A DNA stretch of 64,000 bases from Algoriphagus vanfongensis DSM 17529 (lineage in GTDB: Bacteria > Bacteroidota > Bacteroidia > Cytophagales > Cyclobacteriaceae), in assembly GCF_000429465.1 (NCBI RefSeq), contig NZ_AUBX01000011.1, positions 310,001 to 374,000 on the forward strand, read 5' to 3'. Every line of letters starts with the position of its first letter. Positions within the stretch are counted from its first letter, which is position 1. A program made the position numbers and the translations under genes. The notes beneath the pieces were generated by a model. The model did not search any database, was not told where the DNA came from, and saw nothing but the letters and a program-made list of their open reading frames with translations. Positions 17,321 through 26,363 of the stretch are shown in pieces.

Positions 17321-18265
17321 ATGAAAATGTTAAAATATACCTTTGGTTTGATGCTTGGAGCTCTTGTGTTCCTTAGTTCTTGTCGAGACTTCGTAGATCC
17401 AAATATCCCGTATAGTGATTTTGATACAGGAGCATATTTGAGAACTATCGATAGAACCAGCACAACCTTTAATTACTTTGATATGGCAAGTTCTACCTTC
17501 GCGCTGACTCTAGAGGCAGTCGATTCTGAAGATGGAGCTTCCGTAGAAACAGTAGATATCAATGTGCAGCACAGAAGATTGATTACTGGTGTCGGGCTGG
17601 AATATACTCCGGCTGCGGGACCTGTGACCGTGAAAACTATTTCTGCGTCTGATTTTGCGCCTAATGCTGATTCTAGATTCCTGAGAACATCTTTTGTGAT
17701 CACTGCTGCTGAAGCTTTGGCAGCTGTAGGTTTGACAGAGGCTGATATCGAAGGAGGAGACGTGTTTGAATTTAGTGTGGAATTGCACGACAAGTACGGT
17801 CGTACCTTTAATAGAGAAAACGTATCCGGAAACATTGCTGGTGCACCATTCTATGATTCTCCTTTCCAGTACTTTGTGAGTGTAGTATGTCCGTCTGATT
17901 TGGCAGGTACCTACAACTTCACTCAGTCTGATATGGATTCTCCTTATGGATCTTGCGATGGTACCATTTCTGGTACTACTACTTGGACTTCGGCCACAGC
18001 TACTTCATATACCGTGAGTGATGGAACTTTTGGTTTCTTCGATTGCTATGGTGATTCTTGGGGCAGTGGTAGCGTAAGGATTTCTGATGCTTGCGGTAAA
18101 TTGACCATGTCAGGTGCAGATAAATATGGAGGGGCTTACACTATGACTGTGATTAGCGCAGACTCTGAAAATCTAGTCTTCCAGTGGTTCAATACTTACG
18201 ATGAAACAGGTATTGTAACTGTGATGGCAAATGAGGGTAAGCCTTGGCCGACCGGCTTAAGATAA
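17321..18265 (+). CDS. SusE-like surface lipoprotein of the SusCD operon
   Basis: 314 residues. Lipobox cysteine C21 (FLSSC). The N-terminal half is beta-rich; the C-terminal half starts at SVVCPSDLAGTYNF and has paired cysteines and a glycine-rich YGDSWGSGSVRISDACG pattern. That layout is common in proteins encoded right after SusD in Bacteroidota. It probably helps bind the cargo at the cell surface. It is 21 bp downstream of the SusD gene and last in the operon before a strong terminator. The SusE label is by position and architecture. Confidence 0.75.
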   Translation: MKMLKYTFGLMLGALVFLSSCRDFVDPNIPYSDFDTGAYLRTIDRTSTTFNYFDMASSTFALTLEAVDSEDGASVETVDINVQHRRLITGVGLEYTPAAGPVTVKTISASDFAPNADSRFLRTSFVITAAEALAAVGLTEADIEGGDVFEFSVELHDKYGRTFNRENVSGNIAGAPFYDSPFQYFVSVVCPSDLAGTYNFTQSDMDSPYGSCDGTISGTTTWTSATATSYTVSDGTFGFFDCYGDSWGSGSVRISDACGKLTMSGADKYGGAYTMTVISADSENLVFQWFNTYDETGIVTVMANEGKPWPTGLR

Positions 18266-18283
18266 ATCTTGCTTTATAATTTT

Positions 18284-18320
18284 AAAAGGCAGTGCACCAT
18301 GCACTGCCTTTTCTCTTTGT
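18284..18320 (+). terminator. Terminator of the SusCD operon
   Basis: Perfect 13-bp inverted repeat (AAAAGGCAGTGCA at 18284-18296 and its complement at 18300-18312) with a 3-nt loop, followed by a T-rich tail. Confidence 0.88.
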
Positions 18321-18375
18321 TTGACGATTTTTAGATGAGTCATGCTTCCTTTTTCTTAATTAATTCATTGAAGTG

Positions 18376-19836
18376 ATGCGTAGAATTCTTGCTCTTTGCG
18401 TCTTGATCTTACTCTGCCTAAACTGGTCATGCGCAGAAGATGAAGCTGAAAATACATTTGTTGTTACCGAAGAGATTCTCCATTTAAGCGGAGATCAAAT
18501 CAGGATGATGGGGAGGATAATCAGTAATCAGCAGATTGCTGTAACTGATCATGGCTTTTATTTGGCTACCGATTCTGGTTTTCAGAATCCCATTGTGGTT
18601 TCATTGGGAGAAAAAAGCGGTCCTGGTAGATTTGTGGGGGAGGCAAATTCTCTAGAATCAGGGCAAATCTATTTTTTAAAATCCTTCATTGAAAGAGGAG
18701 GAGAGCTGTCTTTTGGAGACGTAATGGAGCTGGAAACCTTGGAAGCTTTCATCGATTCTTATTCCCCATCCTTTGGGAGTGGGGGGGCAGACTTAGTAAT
18801 CGTAGGCGGTAATTTCACGGAAGAAACTCAGGTTTTTTTCGGTGATCAAGAGGCACAGGTTAAAAGTATTGAATTCGAAAGCCGGCTGACTGTCGTGATT
18901 CCTGCTCCTGTTGATCAGGCAATAGTCCCGATTAAGATTGTGATCGAAGGAGAAAGTTATGAGTTTGACCAGAGGTTTGAGTATCAAGCGGGTAGGTATA
19001 GTGTAATATCTACTTTTCCAGAGGAAATAAAGCTGTATGATAATGTGTTTTTTCAAAAGGGAAGCGGTTTGTATTTTGGTCTTGGTACCTCCAATAAGCA
19101 GCAATTTCTTACTTACTTTCAACGATATGATGTAGAGTCCGATACATGGGCGAAAATTGATTTCCCGGGATCATCTCGGTCTTATGCATTTTTTACAGAT
19201 AATTATATAGGTGGCGGGACTGCTGTTTTGGGAAGCAATCCCATTGTCATCAATAACTCATTTTGGAGAATTACCGATTCGGGTTTTCAGCGCTTGACTG
19301 ATCTTCCTTTCGAAAGTAGAGAGTCTTTGGCATTGGAAATAAACCAAGCACTATATGTTTTTGGAAGTAAACAATTGGATGGACCCTCTCTTTGGAAATA
19401 TGAACCCGGATCAGGTCATTGGTCTCAATTGTCTTCTCCTCCGGCTGATTTCGATGCTGAAGCTGCATCATTTACTTATCAAGGGATGATCTATTTGATT
19501 GCCTTGGATCAATCGATCTGGCGCTTTGATCCCGTATTGGAGTCTTGGGAGATGATTTCAGTTTATCCCGGCAGTATGGGGCAGGGGTATGGTATGGCAA
19601 AAGTCGTGGGAGATAAGGTGTACGTAGGCCTGTTTCGGCGAAGCAACGAAATGTGGGAGTTGGACATGAAGACATTGTCATGGAAATCAAAAAATCCCAT
19701 GCCTGGATATCCGCAGAGTATTGTGGTGGGGCATTTTGTCAAGGGAGAAGTTCTTTATATCATGAGAATTCCGGAGTTTACTTTACCAGGGACTTACCCT
19801 ATGGATTTATACAGGTTTGACCCGGAAGGGATTTAA
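18376..19836 (+). CDS. Lipoprotein with IPT/TIG domain and kelch-type propeller
   Basis: 486 residues from the ATG at 18376; a GTG one codon earlier is less likely. Lipobox cysteine C19 (LNWSC). A beta-sandwich segment (about 30-120, with TDHGFYLATDSGF) precedes an IPT/TIG domain (about 128-205, PSFGSGGADLVIVGGNF). It ends in a kelch-like propeller (about 215-480) with repeated W.....P....D units such as LWKYEPGSGHWSQLSSPP. Probably a surface-exposed binding protein. It is first in an operon with a TonB receptor 9 bp downstream and a DUF4249 lipoprotein, so it likely presents cargo to that receptor. Confidence 0.8.
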   Translation: MRRILALCVLILLCLNWSCAEDEAENTFVVTEEILHLSGDQIRMMGRIISNQQIAVTDHGFYLATDSGFQNPIVVSLGEKSGPGRFVGEANSLESGQIYFLKSFIERGGELSFGDVMELETLEAFIDSYSPSFGSGGADLVIVGGNFTEETQVFFGDQEAQVKSIEFESRLTVVIPAPVDQAIVPIKIVIEGESYEFDQRFEYQAGRYSVISTFPEEIKLYDNVFFQKGSGLYFGLGTSNKQQFLTYFQRYDVESDTWAKIDFPGSSRSYAFFTDNYIGGGTAVLGSNPIVINNSFWRITDSGFQRLTDLPFESRESLALEINQALYVFGSKQLDGPSLWKYEPGSGHWSQLSSPPADFDAEAASFTYQGMIYLIALDQSIWRFDPVLESWEMISVYPGSMGQGYGMAKVVGDKVYVGLFRRSNEMWELDMKTLSWKSKNPMPGYPQSIVVGHFVKGEVLYIMRIPEFTLPGTYPMDLYRFDPEGI

Positions 19837-19845
19837 TTTGAAAAT

Positions 19846-22245
19846 ATGAAAAGACTACTACTTGCATTCGTTTTCATGATTCCGCTTTTTTCCCTGGCTC
19901 AATCCCAAGTCAAAAGAGAAGTGGTGGGAAGAGATATCGGTCAGCTGAAAAATATCAAAATATCAGGTCGGCTTTTGGATGAAATCACAGGGGAAGCTCT
20001 GGTAGGTGCGACTGTGACTGTCCCTGAGATCAATGTGACTCGAATCACCGACTCCAATGGCGCTTTTGAGTTGACCTTGGATCGGGCAGAATATACCTTG
20101 GAATTTCGCTATGTCGGCTATGAGACGATTCTCAAGCCGATTACTGCGGTGGGGGATGGAAGGCTTTCTATCAAAATGCTCCAAGAGGATTTTCAATTGG
20201 ATGATGTCGTGATCTTTGGCCGAGATCCTGAGAAAAATATCAGGTCTACCGATATGGGAGCGATTACACTTTCCATGAATTCGATCAAAGAACTCCCGCC
20301 ATTTTTGGGAGAAGTTGATATCATTCGCTCTATGGCTACTTTGCCAGGGGTGTCACAAGTGGGAGAAGCAGCTGCCGGACTCAATGTCCGCGGAGGTGGA
20401 GCTGATCAAAACCTGATTCAGTTTGCTGGTGCACCGATCTATAATCCAACTCACCTTTTTGGCTTGTTTACCTCTTTCAATGCAGATGTGGTGAATGATG
20501 TCACGCTTTACAAATCCGTGATTCCAAGTAGATACGGGGGCAGAGGATCTTCCATTTTGGACATCTTGCCAAAGGCAGGAAGTGTAGATCGCTGGGGTGG
20601 AGATTTGATGGTAAGTAATTATTCCGGAAAGGTTGGGATTAATGGGCCTTTGGTGAAAGAAAAGGTTTCTATCCGTGGAGGCTTTCGCGGCTCTTATATC
20701 AATTGGTTTTTGGGGGCTTTGAGCAATCCTGACCTGAATACTTCCCGTGCTAATTTCTACGATGGAAATTTGGTGATTTCGGCTCCCGTTTCGGAGAAAA
20801 ATGAATTCACGTATAGCTTCTATACCTCCTATGATGATTTTGCATTTGCCTCTGATACGACGATTTCCTGGAAGAACAATTCTCACTCTTTAGAGTGGAA
20901 AAGTGCGCTGAATGATAAATTGAGTCTTAGCGCCTTGGGATATTATACCCAGTATGATTACGGGATTTTTAATCGATCCGGCATCAATGATTTTGATCTG
21001 AATTCTGGGATAGTTGATTTCGGAGCGAAGGTATTTGCAATGTATCAATTCTCGGAAACAAATAAGGTGACTTTTGGTGGGGAATTCAAAGATGTGACTT
21101 TGCAGCCTGGGGAATTAGCCCCAGTCAATGAGCAAGAGTCCGGTATTTTGCCCAAAAAAGTCCAGGATGAATTTGGGCGTGAGTCTGGAGTGCACTTCCA
21201 GCATGAGTTTGAGCTAGGCGAAAAGTTGGGTGTTTCCTATGGTCTTCGCTATGATATGTACCAGTATTTTGGTCCGAGGACTGTGCGGGAATATGCCGAG
21301 AATCAACCGATTTCTGACGGTAGTGCTATCGGGGAGACAAGCTATGGGGATGGTGAGAAAATCACTTCCTACGATGGCTTGGGGCCAAGAGCCTCGGTAC
21401 GCTATTCACTTTCGAAGGCCAGCTCCATCAAAGCTGGATACAATAAAATGTACCAGTTTATCCATCTGATATCCAATACGGCTACGATTGCTCCGACTGA
21501 TGTGTGGAAATTGAGTGATCAGTTCTTGGAGCCCCAGATTGTAGATCAGTATTCCTTGGGATTTTACAACAATTTCAAGGGGAATATCTTCGAAACTTCA
21601 ATAGAGGTCTATTACAAGGATGTCCAAAATGTGGTGGAATACAAAGACGGAGCAAATCTGATTCTACAAAATCACCTTGAAACTGAATTGGTGCCGGCCG
21701 AAGGGCAAGCTTATGGCATTGAATTATATGTGAAAAAGAACCTCGGGAGGCTGACAGGCTGGGTTTCTTATACCTACTCCAGAAGTTTGCGAAGAGTCAT
21801 CACTCCATACGAAGAGGAGATGATCAATGATGGCGAGTGGTATTCGTCCAACTATGACAAGCCTCATGATTTGACTTTAATCGGGAATTACAAAGTGAGC
21901 AGCAATACGTCTGTTTCTGCTACATTTGGCTATAGCACGGGAAGACCAGTGACTTACCCTGAGGCCAAATTTGATTATTCGGGAAATAGTCTGGCCTATT
22001 TTGACAGAAGGAATGAACAGCGATTGCCTGATTTTCATCGCTTGGATTTGGCGGTGAATTTCAAATTGAAAGGTCAAGGCAAATTCTTTGAGGGAGACTG
22101 GACTTTCTCTGTGCTGAATGTCTATGGGCGTAAAAATCCTTTCTCGCTCTTTTTTGTAGATCAAGAAGGCTCACCCCCTCAAGCCCTTAGATTAGCGGTA
22201 TTGGGCGTACCACTTCCTAGTTTGAGTTATTCAATCCAATTTTGA
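19846..22245 (+). CDS. TonB-dependent outer-membrane receptor
   Basis: 799 residues. Signal peptide 1-19 (MKRLLLAFVFMIPLFSLAQ). Carboxypeptidase-regulatory-like domain about 37-120 (GRLLDEITGEALVGATVTV). Plug domain with LPGVSQVGEAAAGLNVRGGG and the motif QFAGAPIYNPTHLFGLF, then a beta-barrel to the C-terminal LSYSIQF. This is the non-SusC receptor type that Bacteroidota commonly pair with DUF4249 lipoproteins. The stop codon overlaps the start of the DUF4249 gene by one base. The cargo is unknown. Confidence 0.92.
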   Translation: MKRLLLAFVFMIPLFSLAQSQVKREVVGRDIGQLKNIKISGRLLDEITGEALVGATVTVPEINVTRITDSNGAFELTLDRAEYTLEFRYVGYETILKPITAVGDGRLSIKMLQEDFQLDDVVIFGRDPEKNIRSTDMGAITLSMNSIKELPPFLGEVDIIRSMATLPGVSQVGEAAAGLNVRGGGADQNLIQFAGAPIYNPTHLFGLFTSFNADVVNDVTLYKSVIPSRYGGRGSSILDILPKAGSVDRWGGDLMVSNYSGKVGINGPLVKEKVSIRGGFRGSYINWFLGALSNPDLNTSRANFYDGNLVISAPVSEKNEFTYSFYTSYDDFAFASDTTISWKNNSHSLEWKSALNDKLSLSALGYYTQYDYGIFNRSGINDFDLNSGIVDFGAKVFAMYQFSETNKVTFGGEFKDVTLQPGELAPVNEQESGILPKKVQDEFGRESGVHFQHEFELGEKLGVSYGLRYDMYQYFGPRTVREYAENQPISDGSAIGETSYGDGEKITSYDGLGPRASVRYSLSKASSIKAGYNKMYQFIHLISNTATIAPTDVWKLSDQFLEPQIVDQYSLGFYNNFKGNIFETSIEVYYKDVQNVVEYKDGANLILQNHLETELVPAEGQAYGIELYVKKNLGRLTGWVSYTYSRSLRRVITPYEEEMINDGEWYSSNYDKPHDLTLIGNYKVSSNTSVSATFGYSTGRPVTYPEAKFDYSGNSLAYFDRRNEQRLPDFHRLDLAVNFKLKGQGKFFEGDWTFSVLNVYGRKNPFSLFFVDQEGSPPQALRLAVLGVPLPSLSYSIQF

Positions 22246-23303
22246 TGAGTAGAATTTTTCGAAAAATAGTGGGACTAGGTGCAGTGGCTTTGATGTCTGC
22301 ATGTGTGGATCCATACGAAGTAGAGGTAGGCGATGGCGTACAGCTTTTGACAGTAGAAGGGATGATTACTACGGATCCAGGGAGACATAGTATTCAGCTG
22401 ACACGATCTGATACTTATGGGTCTGTGTTTGAGGGGTTGGTCAGGCCTGTGTCCCTCGCTACTGTGGTGGTGAGAGATGATACCGGCAAAGTGACTTATT
22501 TGGAGGAAGATTCCGAGGTGAAGGGGAATTACCTAACTCCGGAGGGGTTTGCGGCAATAGCAGGGAGGGCTTACACCCTGCTGATTCAGTTGCAGAATGG
22601 GAAAACGTACAGCTCCTTGCCTGAAGTTGTGGCAGAACCTGTTCCTCTAGGAGAAATAGACTACTATTCTGTGACTTTTCCTGTAGAGGGTGAGTTAGAG
22701 CCAGATTCGGGAGTTCGATTTGTCGTGGATGTTGAGGATCCTGGTAATATAAACAACTTCTACTATTGGAAGACTGAAAACGTCATGTTTGAATTAAATG
22801 CAAGTCCGGAGCTATATATGGATCGAGAGACAAGGCAGCCTGCTCCCAAAGATTGCTGTGCTGTTTGCTATCTGGGAGAGAATATTGGGAATAGATCCAT
22901 GTTTATAGCTACAGATGATGATTTCAATGGCTTGACTTCTCGTATTCCTGCCATGTTTATTCCGGATGATGGCTTGCGGTTTATTACGACATTCCGCATG
23001 GACTTGAGGCAGTTGACTGTTTCTTCGGAAGCTTACAGGTTTTTGAGATTGGTTAAGCAGCAGACCGAGTTGAGTGGATCGGTATTTGATCCACCTCCAG
23101 CTAATATTCGGGGGAACATGATCAGTTTGGACGATCCAGATGAAGTGGTGCTGGGATATTTTATGGCTGCCGGTGAGTCAAACAGAAGAATTTACCTTCA
23201 TGGGGATGAGTTGGAATATCGTCAGCCGCTGAGCCTAATCGCTGATGATTGTCGTGTAGTAGTAGGTGCTCAAGAAAATCCTCCAGCGGATTGGACGCCT
23301 TGA
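22245..23303 (+). CDS. DUF4249 family lipoprotein
   Basis: 352 residues from the ATG at 22245, which overlaps the receptor stop (TGATG). Lipobox cysteine C20 (LMSAC). The start of the mature part, LLTVEGMITTDPGRHSIQLTRS, is the DUF4249 pattern. The protein is mostly beta-stranded. A cluster of cysteines at about 205-209 (KDCCAVC) suggests a disulfide or metal site. DUF4249 genes nearly always follow TonB receptors, so the protein is likely the receptor's surface partner, though no biochemical role is known to me. Confidence 0.87.
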   Translation: MSRIFRKIVGLGAVALMSACVDPYEVEVGDGVQLLTVEGMITTDPGRHSIQLTRSDTYGSVFEGLVRPVSLATVVVRDDTGKVTYLEEDSEVKGNYLTPEGFAAIAGRAYTLLIQLQNGKTYSSLPEVVAEPVPLGEIDYYSVTFPVEGELEPDSGVRFVVDVEDPGNINNFYYWKTENVMFELNASPELYMDRETRQPAPKDCCAVCYLGENIGNRSMFIATDDDFNGLTSRIPAMFIPDDGLRFITTFRMDLRQLTVSSEAYRFLRLVKQQTELSGSVFDPPPANIRGNMISLDDPDEVVLGYFMAAGESNRRIYLHGDELEYRQPLSLIADDCRVVVGAQENPPADWTP

Positions 23304-23397
23304 AACTAAAAGGTGATTGTTTGGGAAAGAGCTCAATCAGAGAGGGTTTTCCAAATAAAAATAATGAAAATAGCAGATGGGAATAGATCGTTTTATG

Positions 23398-23425
23398 AAA
23401 AGGGCTTTAAGGTCCTTTTATTTTT
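23398..23425 (+). terminator. Terminator after the DUF4249 gene
   Basis: AAAAGGGC (23398-23405) pairs with GGTCCTTTT (to 23419), including one G-T pair, with a short loop; ATTTTT follows. Confidence 0.65.
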
Positions 23426-23433
23426 AAAAACAT

Positions 23434-23465
23434 ATATTTGCTAAAGCAAATATGCGGTTTTTTTA
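23434..23465 (+). terminator. Second hairpin with T-run before sucA
   Basis: ATATTTGC (23434-23441) and GCAAATAT (23446-23453) form an 8-bp stem with loop TAAA. After four bases comes a run of seven T. It may be a back-up terminator for the upstream operon. Confidence 0.4.
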
Positions 23466-23481
23466 TCTTCTCAATTGCCCT

Positions 23482-23489
23482 TAGCTTTG
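23482..23489 (+). promoter_or_regulatory. Candidate -7 element of the sucA operon
   Basis: TAGCTTTG fully matches TAnnTTTG, 21 bp before the sucA ATG. The -33 region is T-rich but lacks a clean TTG. Confidence 0.45.
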
Positions 23490-23510
23490 TGTCATTCTCA
23501 ACAAAAAATC

Positions 23511-26300
23511 ATGGATAAATTTTCCTACATCGCTAATGCTCACGTTTCCTATATCGATGAGCTTTATAATTCCTACAAACAAGACCCAGAAGCCATAGAT
23601 CCAAGTTGGAAAGAATTTTTCGACGGTTTTGATTTTGCATTGACCAACTATGGAGAAGGTGAAAATGGAGCTGGATCTACCACTTCATCTTCTGCTCCAG
23701 CCAAAAATGGCGCTTTGGCTACTCCAGGCACTATCATGGACATGGAGCAGTTACCAAAGGAGATTAAGGTCAGAGCATTGATCCATGCACATCGGTCAAG
23801 AGCGCACTTGAGGTCTACCACCAATCCGGTAAGGGAAAGAAGAGATAGAAAAGCCTTGATCGATCCTCAGGATTTTGGATTGGGTCAAGAGGATATGAAT
23901 ACTGAATTCCAAGCTGGCAATGAGATCGGAATCGGTAAGTCGAAATTATCCTCTATCATAGAAGCTTTGAAGACCATCTATGAAGGATCCATGGGATTTG
24001 AGTATCTCTATATTAGAGATCCTGAAATGTTGGATTGGTTCAAAACCAAGGTAGAAAAAGAAGCTTTGGCTTTCAATCCATCCGTAGATGAGAAAAAGAG
24101 AATATTGTTTAAGCTGAATCAAGCGGTAGTTTTTGAAAACTTCCTGCATACCAAGTATTTAGGTCAAAAGAGATTCTCCCTAGAAGGAGGGGAAAGTACT
24201 ATTGCATTTTTAGATGCGGTGATCAATACTGGCGCTTTGGGTGGGGTAGAAGAAGTGATGATCGGGATGGCTCACAGAGGTCGTCTCAATGTGCTGGCAA
24301 ATATCATGGGTAAAACCTACGAGCAGATTTTCTCTGAATTCGAAGGAACTGCGAAGCCTGACTTGACTATGGGTGATGGCGATGTGAAATATCACATGGG
24401 CTATTCATCTGATATTGTCACTCCTGGAGATAAGAAGGTTCACCTCAAACTAGCTCCAAACCCATCTCACCTAGAAGCGGTTAATCCAGTGGTAGAAGGT
24501 TTTCTTCGTGCCAAAATTGACTCTGAGTATCAAGGTGAAAAAACCAAGGCTTTGCCGATCCTGATTCATGGGGATGCGGCAGTAGCAGGTCAGGGCATCG
24601 TCTATGAGGTGACTCAGATGGCTGCTTTGAAAGGATATAATACAGGTGGAACCATCCACTTTGTGATCAATAACCAGGTAGGTTTTACCACTGATTTTGA
24701 CGATGCGAGATCTTCCATCTACTGTACCGATGTAGCCAAAATCATTGACGCACCTGTCATCCACGTCAATGGAGACGATGCAGAAGCGGTAGTTTTCGCT
24801 GCGAAATTGGCGGCAGAATTCAGGCAGAAGTTTGGTCGTGACATCTTCGTGGACATGGTCTGCTACAGACGTCATGGGCACAATGAGTCTGACGAGCCTA
24901 AATTTACCCAACCGGAACTTTATAATATCATTTCTAAGCATCCAAACCCAAGAGAGGTGTATGTGAAGAAATTGACCGAGCGTGGAGATATCGATGCCAA
25001 AATTGCGTCTCAGATGGACGAAGAATTCCGTCAGTTGCTTCAGGATCGTCTCAACATGGTCAAAGAAAAGCCTCTTCCTTACCAAGCAACTAAGTTTGAA
25101 AGAGAGTGGGCAAACCTGAGAAGATCTTCTCCGGAGGATTTTGATCTTTCTCCAGAAACAGGCATCTCCGAAGAAGCAATCAAAGAAGTGGCTGAAGCAT
25201 TGACGACATTGCCAAAAGGCTTTAAGCCAATCAAGCAGATCGAAGTGCAGATGAAGCAACGGAAGGACATGTTCTTCAAGTCCAAGTCCTTGAACTGGGC
25301 GTCTGCTGAATTGCTTGCTTACGGATCCATTCTTTTGGAAGGAAAAACAGTGCGTTTGACTGGTCAGGATGTGCAAAGAGGTACTTTCTCACACAGACAC
25401 GCTGTATTGCATGATGCCAATACCAATGAGCCTTACAACTCTTTGAAAGAGATGAAAGGCAGAAAAGGCCAATTCCATATCTATAATTCCCTGCTTTCAG
25501 AATATGCAGTTTTGGGATTTGAGTATGGCTACGGCATGGCAAATCCACATTCATTGACACTTTGGGAAGCACAGTTTGGTGATTTTGCCAACGGCGCGCA
25601 GACGATGATTGACCAGTTTATTACCTCAGGAGAGTCTAAGTGGCAGAGACAAAACGGTTTGGTGATGCTACTCCCTCATGGCTATGAAGGTCAGGGACCT
25701 GAGCACTCCAATGCCCGTCCTGAGCGTTTCTTGCAGCTTTCTGCAGAGTACAATGTCATAGTGGCCAATATCACTGAGCCATCCAACTTCTTCCACATGC
25801 TGAGAAGACAGTTGGCTTGGGAATTCAGAAAACCATGTATCGTCATGTCTCCGAAGTCTCTATTGAGACATCCAAAAGTCATGTCGCCTGTAGAGGAGTT
25901 TACGCAAGGTAGATTTAGAGAGGTCCTTCCGGATACCACAGTGGAGGCAAAAGATGTCAAAAGAGTGGTGCTTTGTACCGGCAAGGTTTATTATGACCTA
26001 GAAGAAGCAAGAGAAAAAGAAAAAATCAAGAATGTAGCCATCGTTCGTATCGAGCAGTTGCATCCGCTTCCTAAGAAGCAGATTTTGGAACTTTTGAAAA
26101 CCTACGAAGGTGCTGAAGTAGTTTGGGTACAGGAAGAGCCAGAAAATATGGGATATTGGACCTATATTTTGAGATTGCTTTATAAAGAACTACCAATGGA
26201 AGTGATCGCACGAAAAGTCAGCGCTTCACCAGCCACGGGATATAATAAAGTGCACGTGGAAGAGCAAAAAGCCATCGTGTCCAAAGCTTTGAAATTTTAA
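23511..26300 (+). CDS. sucA: 2-oxoglutarate dehydrogenase E1 component
   Basis: 929 residues from the ATG at 23511. This start gives the family opening MDKFSYIANAHVSYIDELY and follows a good -7 element. Thiamine-diphosphate enzyme that decarboxylates 2-oxoglutarate and transfers succinyl to the E2 lipoyl arm in the citric acid cycle. Visible blocks are MAHRGRLNVLANIMGK, the GDAAVAGQGIVYE ThDP/Mg motif and HFVINNQVGFTT. Others are the VCYRRHGHNESDEP motif and the C-terminal PHGYEGQGPEHSNARPERFL. It is first in the operon with sucB and lpdA. Confidence 0.97.
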   Translation: MDKFSYIANAHVSYIDELYNSYKQDPEAIDPSWKEFFDGFDFALTNYGEGENGAGSTTSSSAPAKNGALATPGTIMDMEQLPKEIKVRALIHAHRSRAHLRSTTNPVRERRDRKALIDPQDFGLGQEDMNTEFQAGNEIGIGKSKLSSIIEALKTIYEGSMGFEYLYIRDPEMLDWFKTKVEKEALAFNPSVDEKKRILFKLNQAVVFENFLHTKYLGQKRFSLEGGESTIAFLDAVINTGALGGVEEVMIGMAHRGRLNVLANIMGKTYEQIFSEFEGTAKPDLTMGDGDVKYHMGYSSDIVTPGDKKVHLKLAPNPSHLEAVNPVVEGFLRAKIDSEYQGEKTKALPILIHGDAAVAGQGIVYEVTQMAALKGYNTGGTIHFVINNQVGFTTDFDDARSSIYCTDVAKIIDAPVIHVNGDDAEAVVFAAKLAAEFRQKFGRDIFVDMVCYRRHGHNESDEPKFTQPELYNIISKHPNPREVYVKKLTERGDIDAKIASQMDEEFRQLLQDRLNMVKEKPLPYQATKFEREWANLRRSSPEDFDLSPETGISEEAIKEVAEALTTLPKGFKPIKQIEVQMKQRKDMFFKSKSLNWASAELLAYGSILLEGKTVRLTGQDVQRGTFSHRHAVLHDANTNEPYNSLKEMKGRKGQFHIYNSLLSEYAVLGFEYGYGMANPHSLTLWEAQFGDFANGAQTMIDQFITSGESKWQRQNGLVMLLPHGYEGQGPEHSNARPERFLQLSAEYNVIVANITEPSNFFHMLRRQLAWEFRKPCIVMSPKSLLRHPKVMSPVEEFTQGRFREVLPDTTVEAKDVKRVVLCTGKVYYDLEEAREKEKIKNVAIVRIEQLHPLPKKQILELLKTYEGAEVVWVQEEPENMGYWTYILRLLYKELPMEVIARKVSASPATGYNKVHVEEQKAIVSKALKF

Positions 26301-26363
26301 TAAAATCCAGAATAATCATTTTATCCTTTTGCCATTTCATGGTGAAAACCAACAACAAAACAC

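Noticed and set aside
24471..25376. Long open frame of 301 codons on the minus strand
   Set aside because: It is antisense to sucA, has no sensible domain composition, and arises from the codon bias of the real gene.
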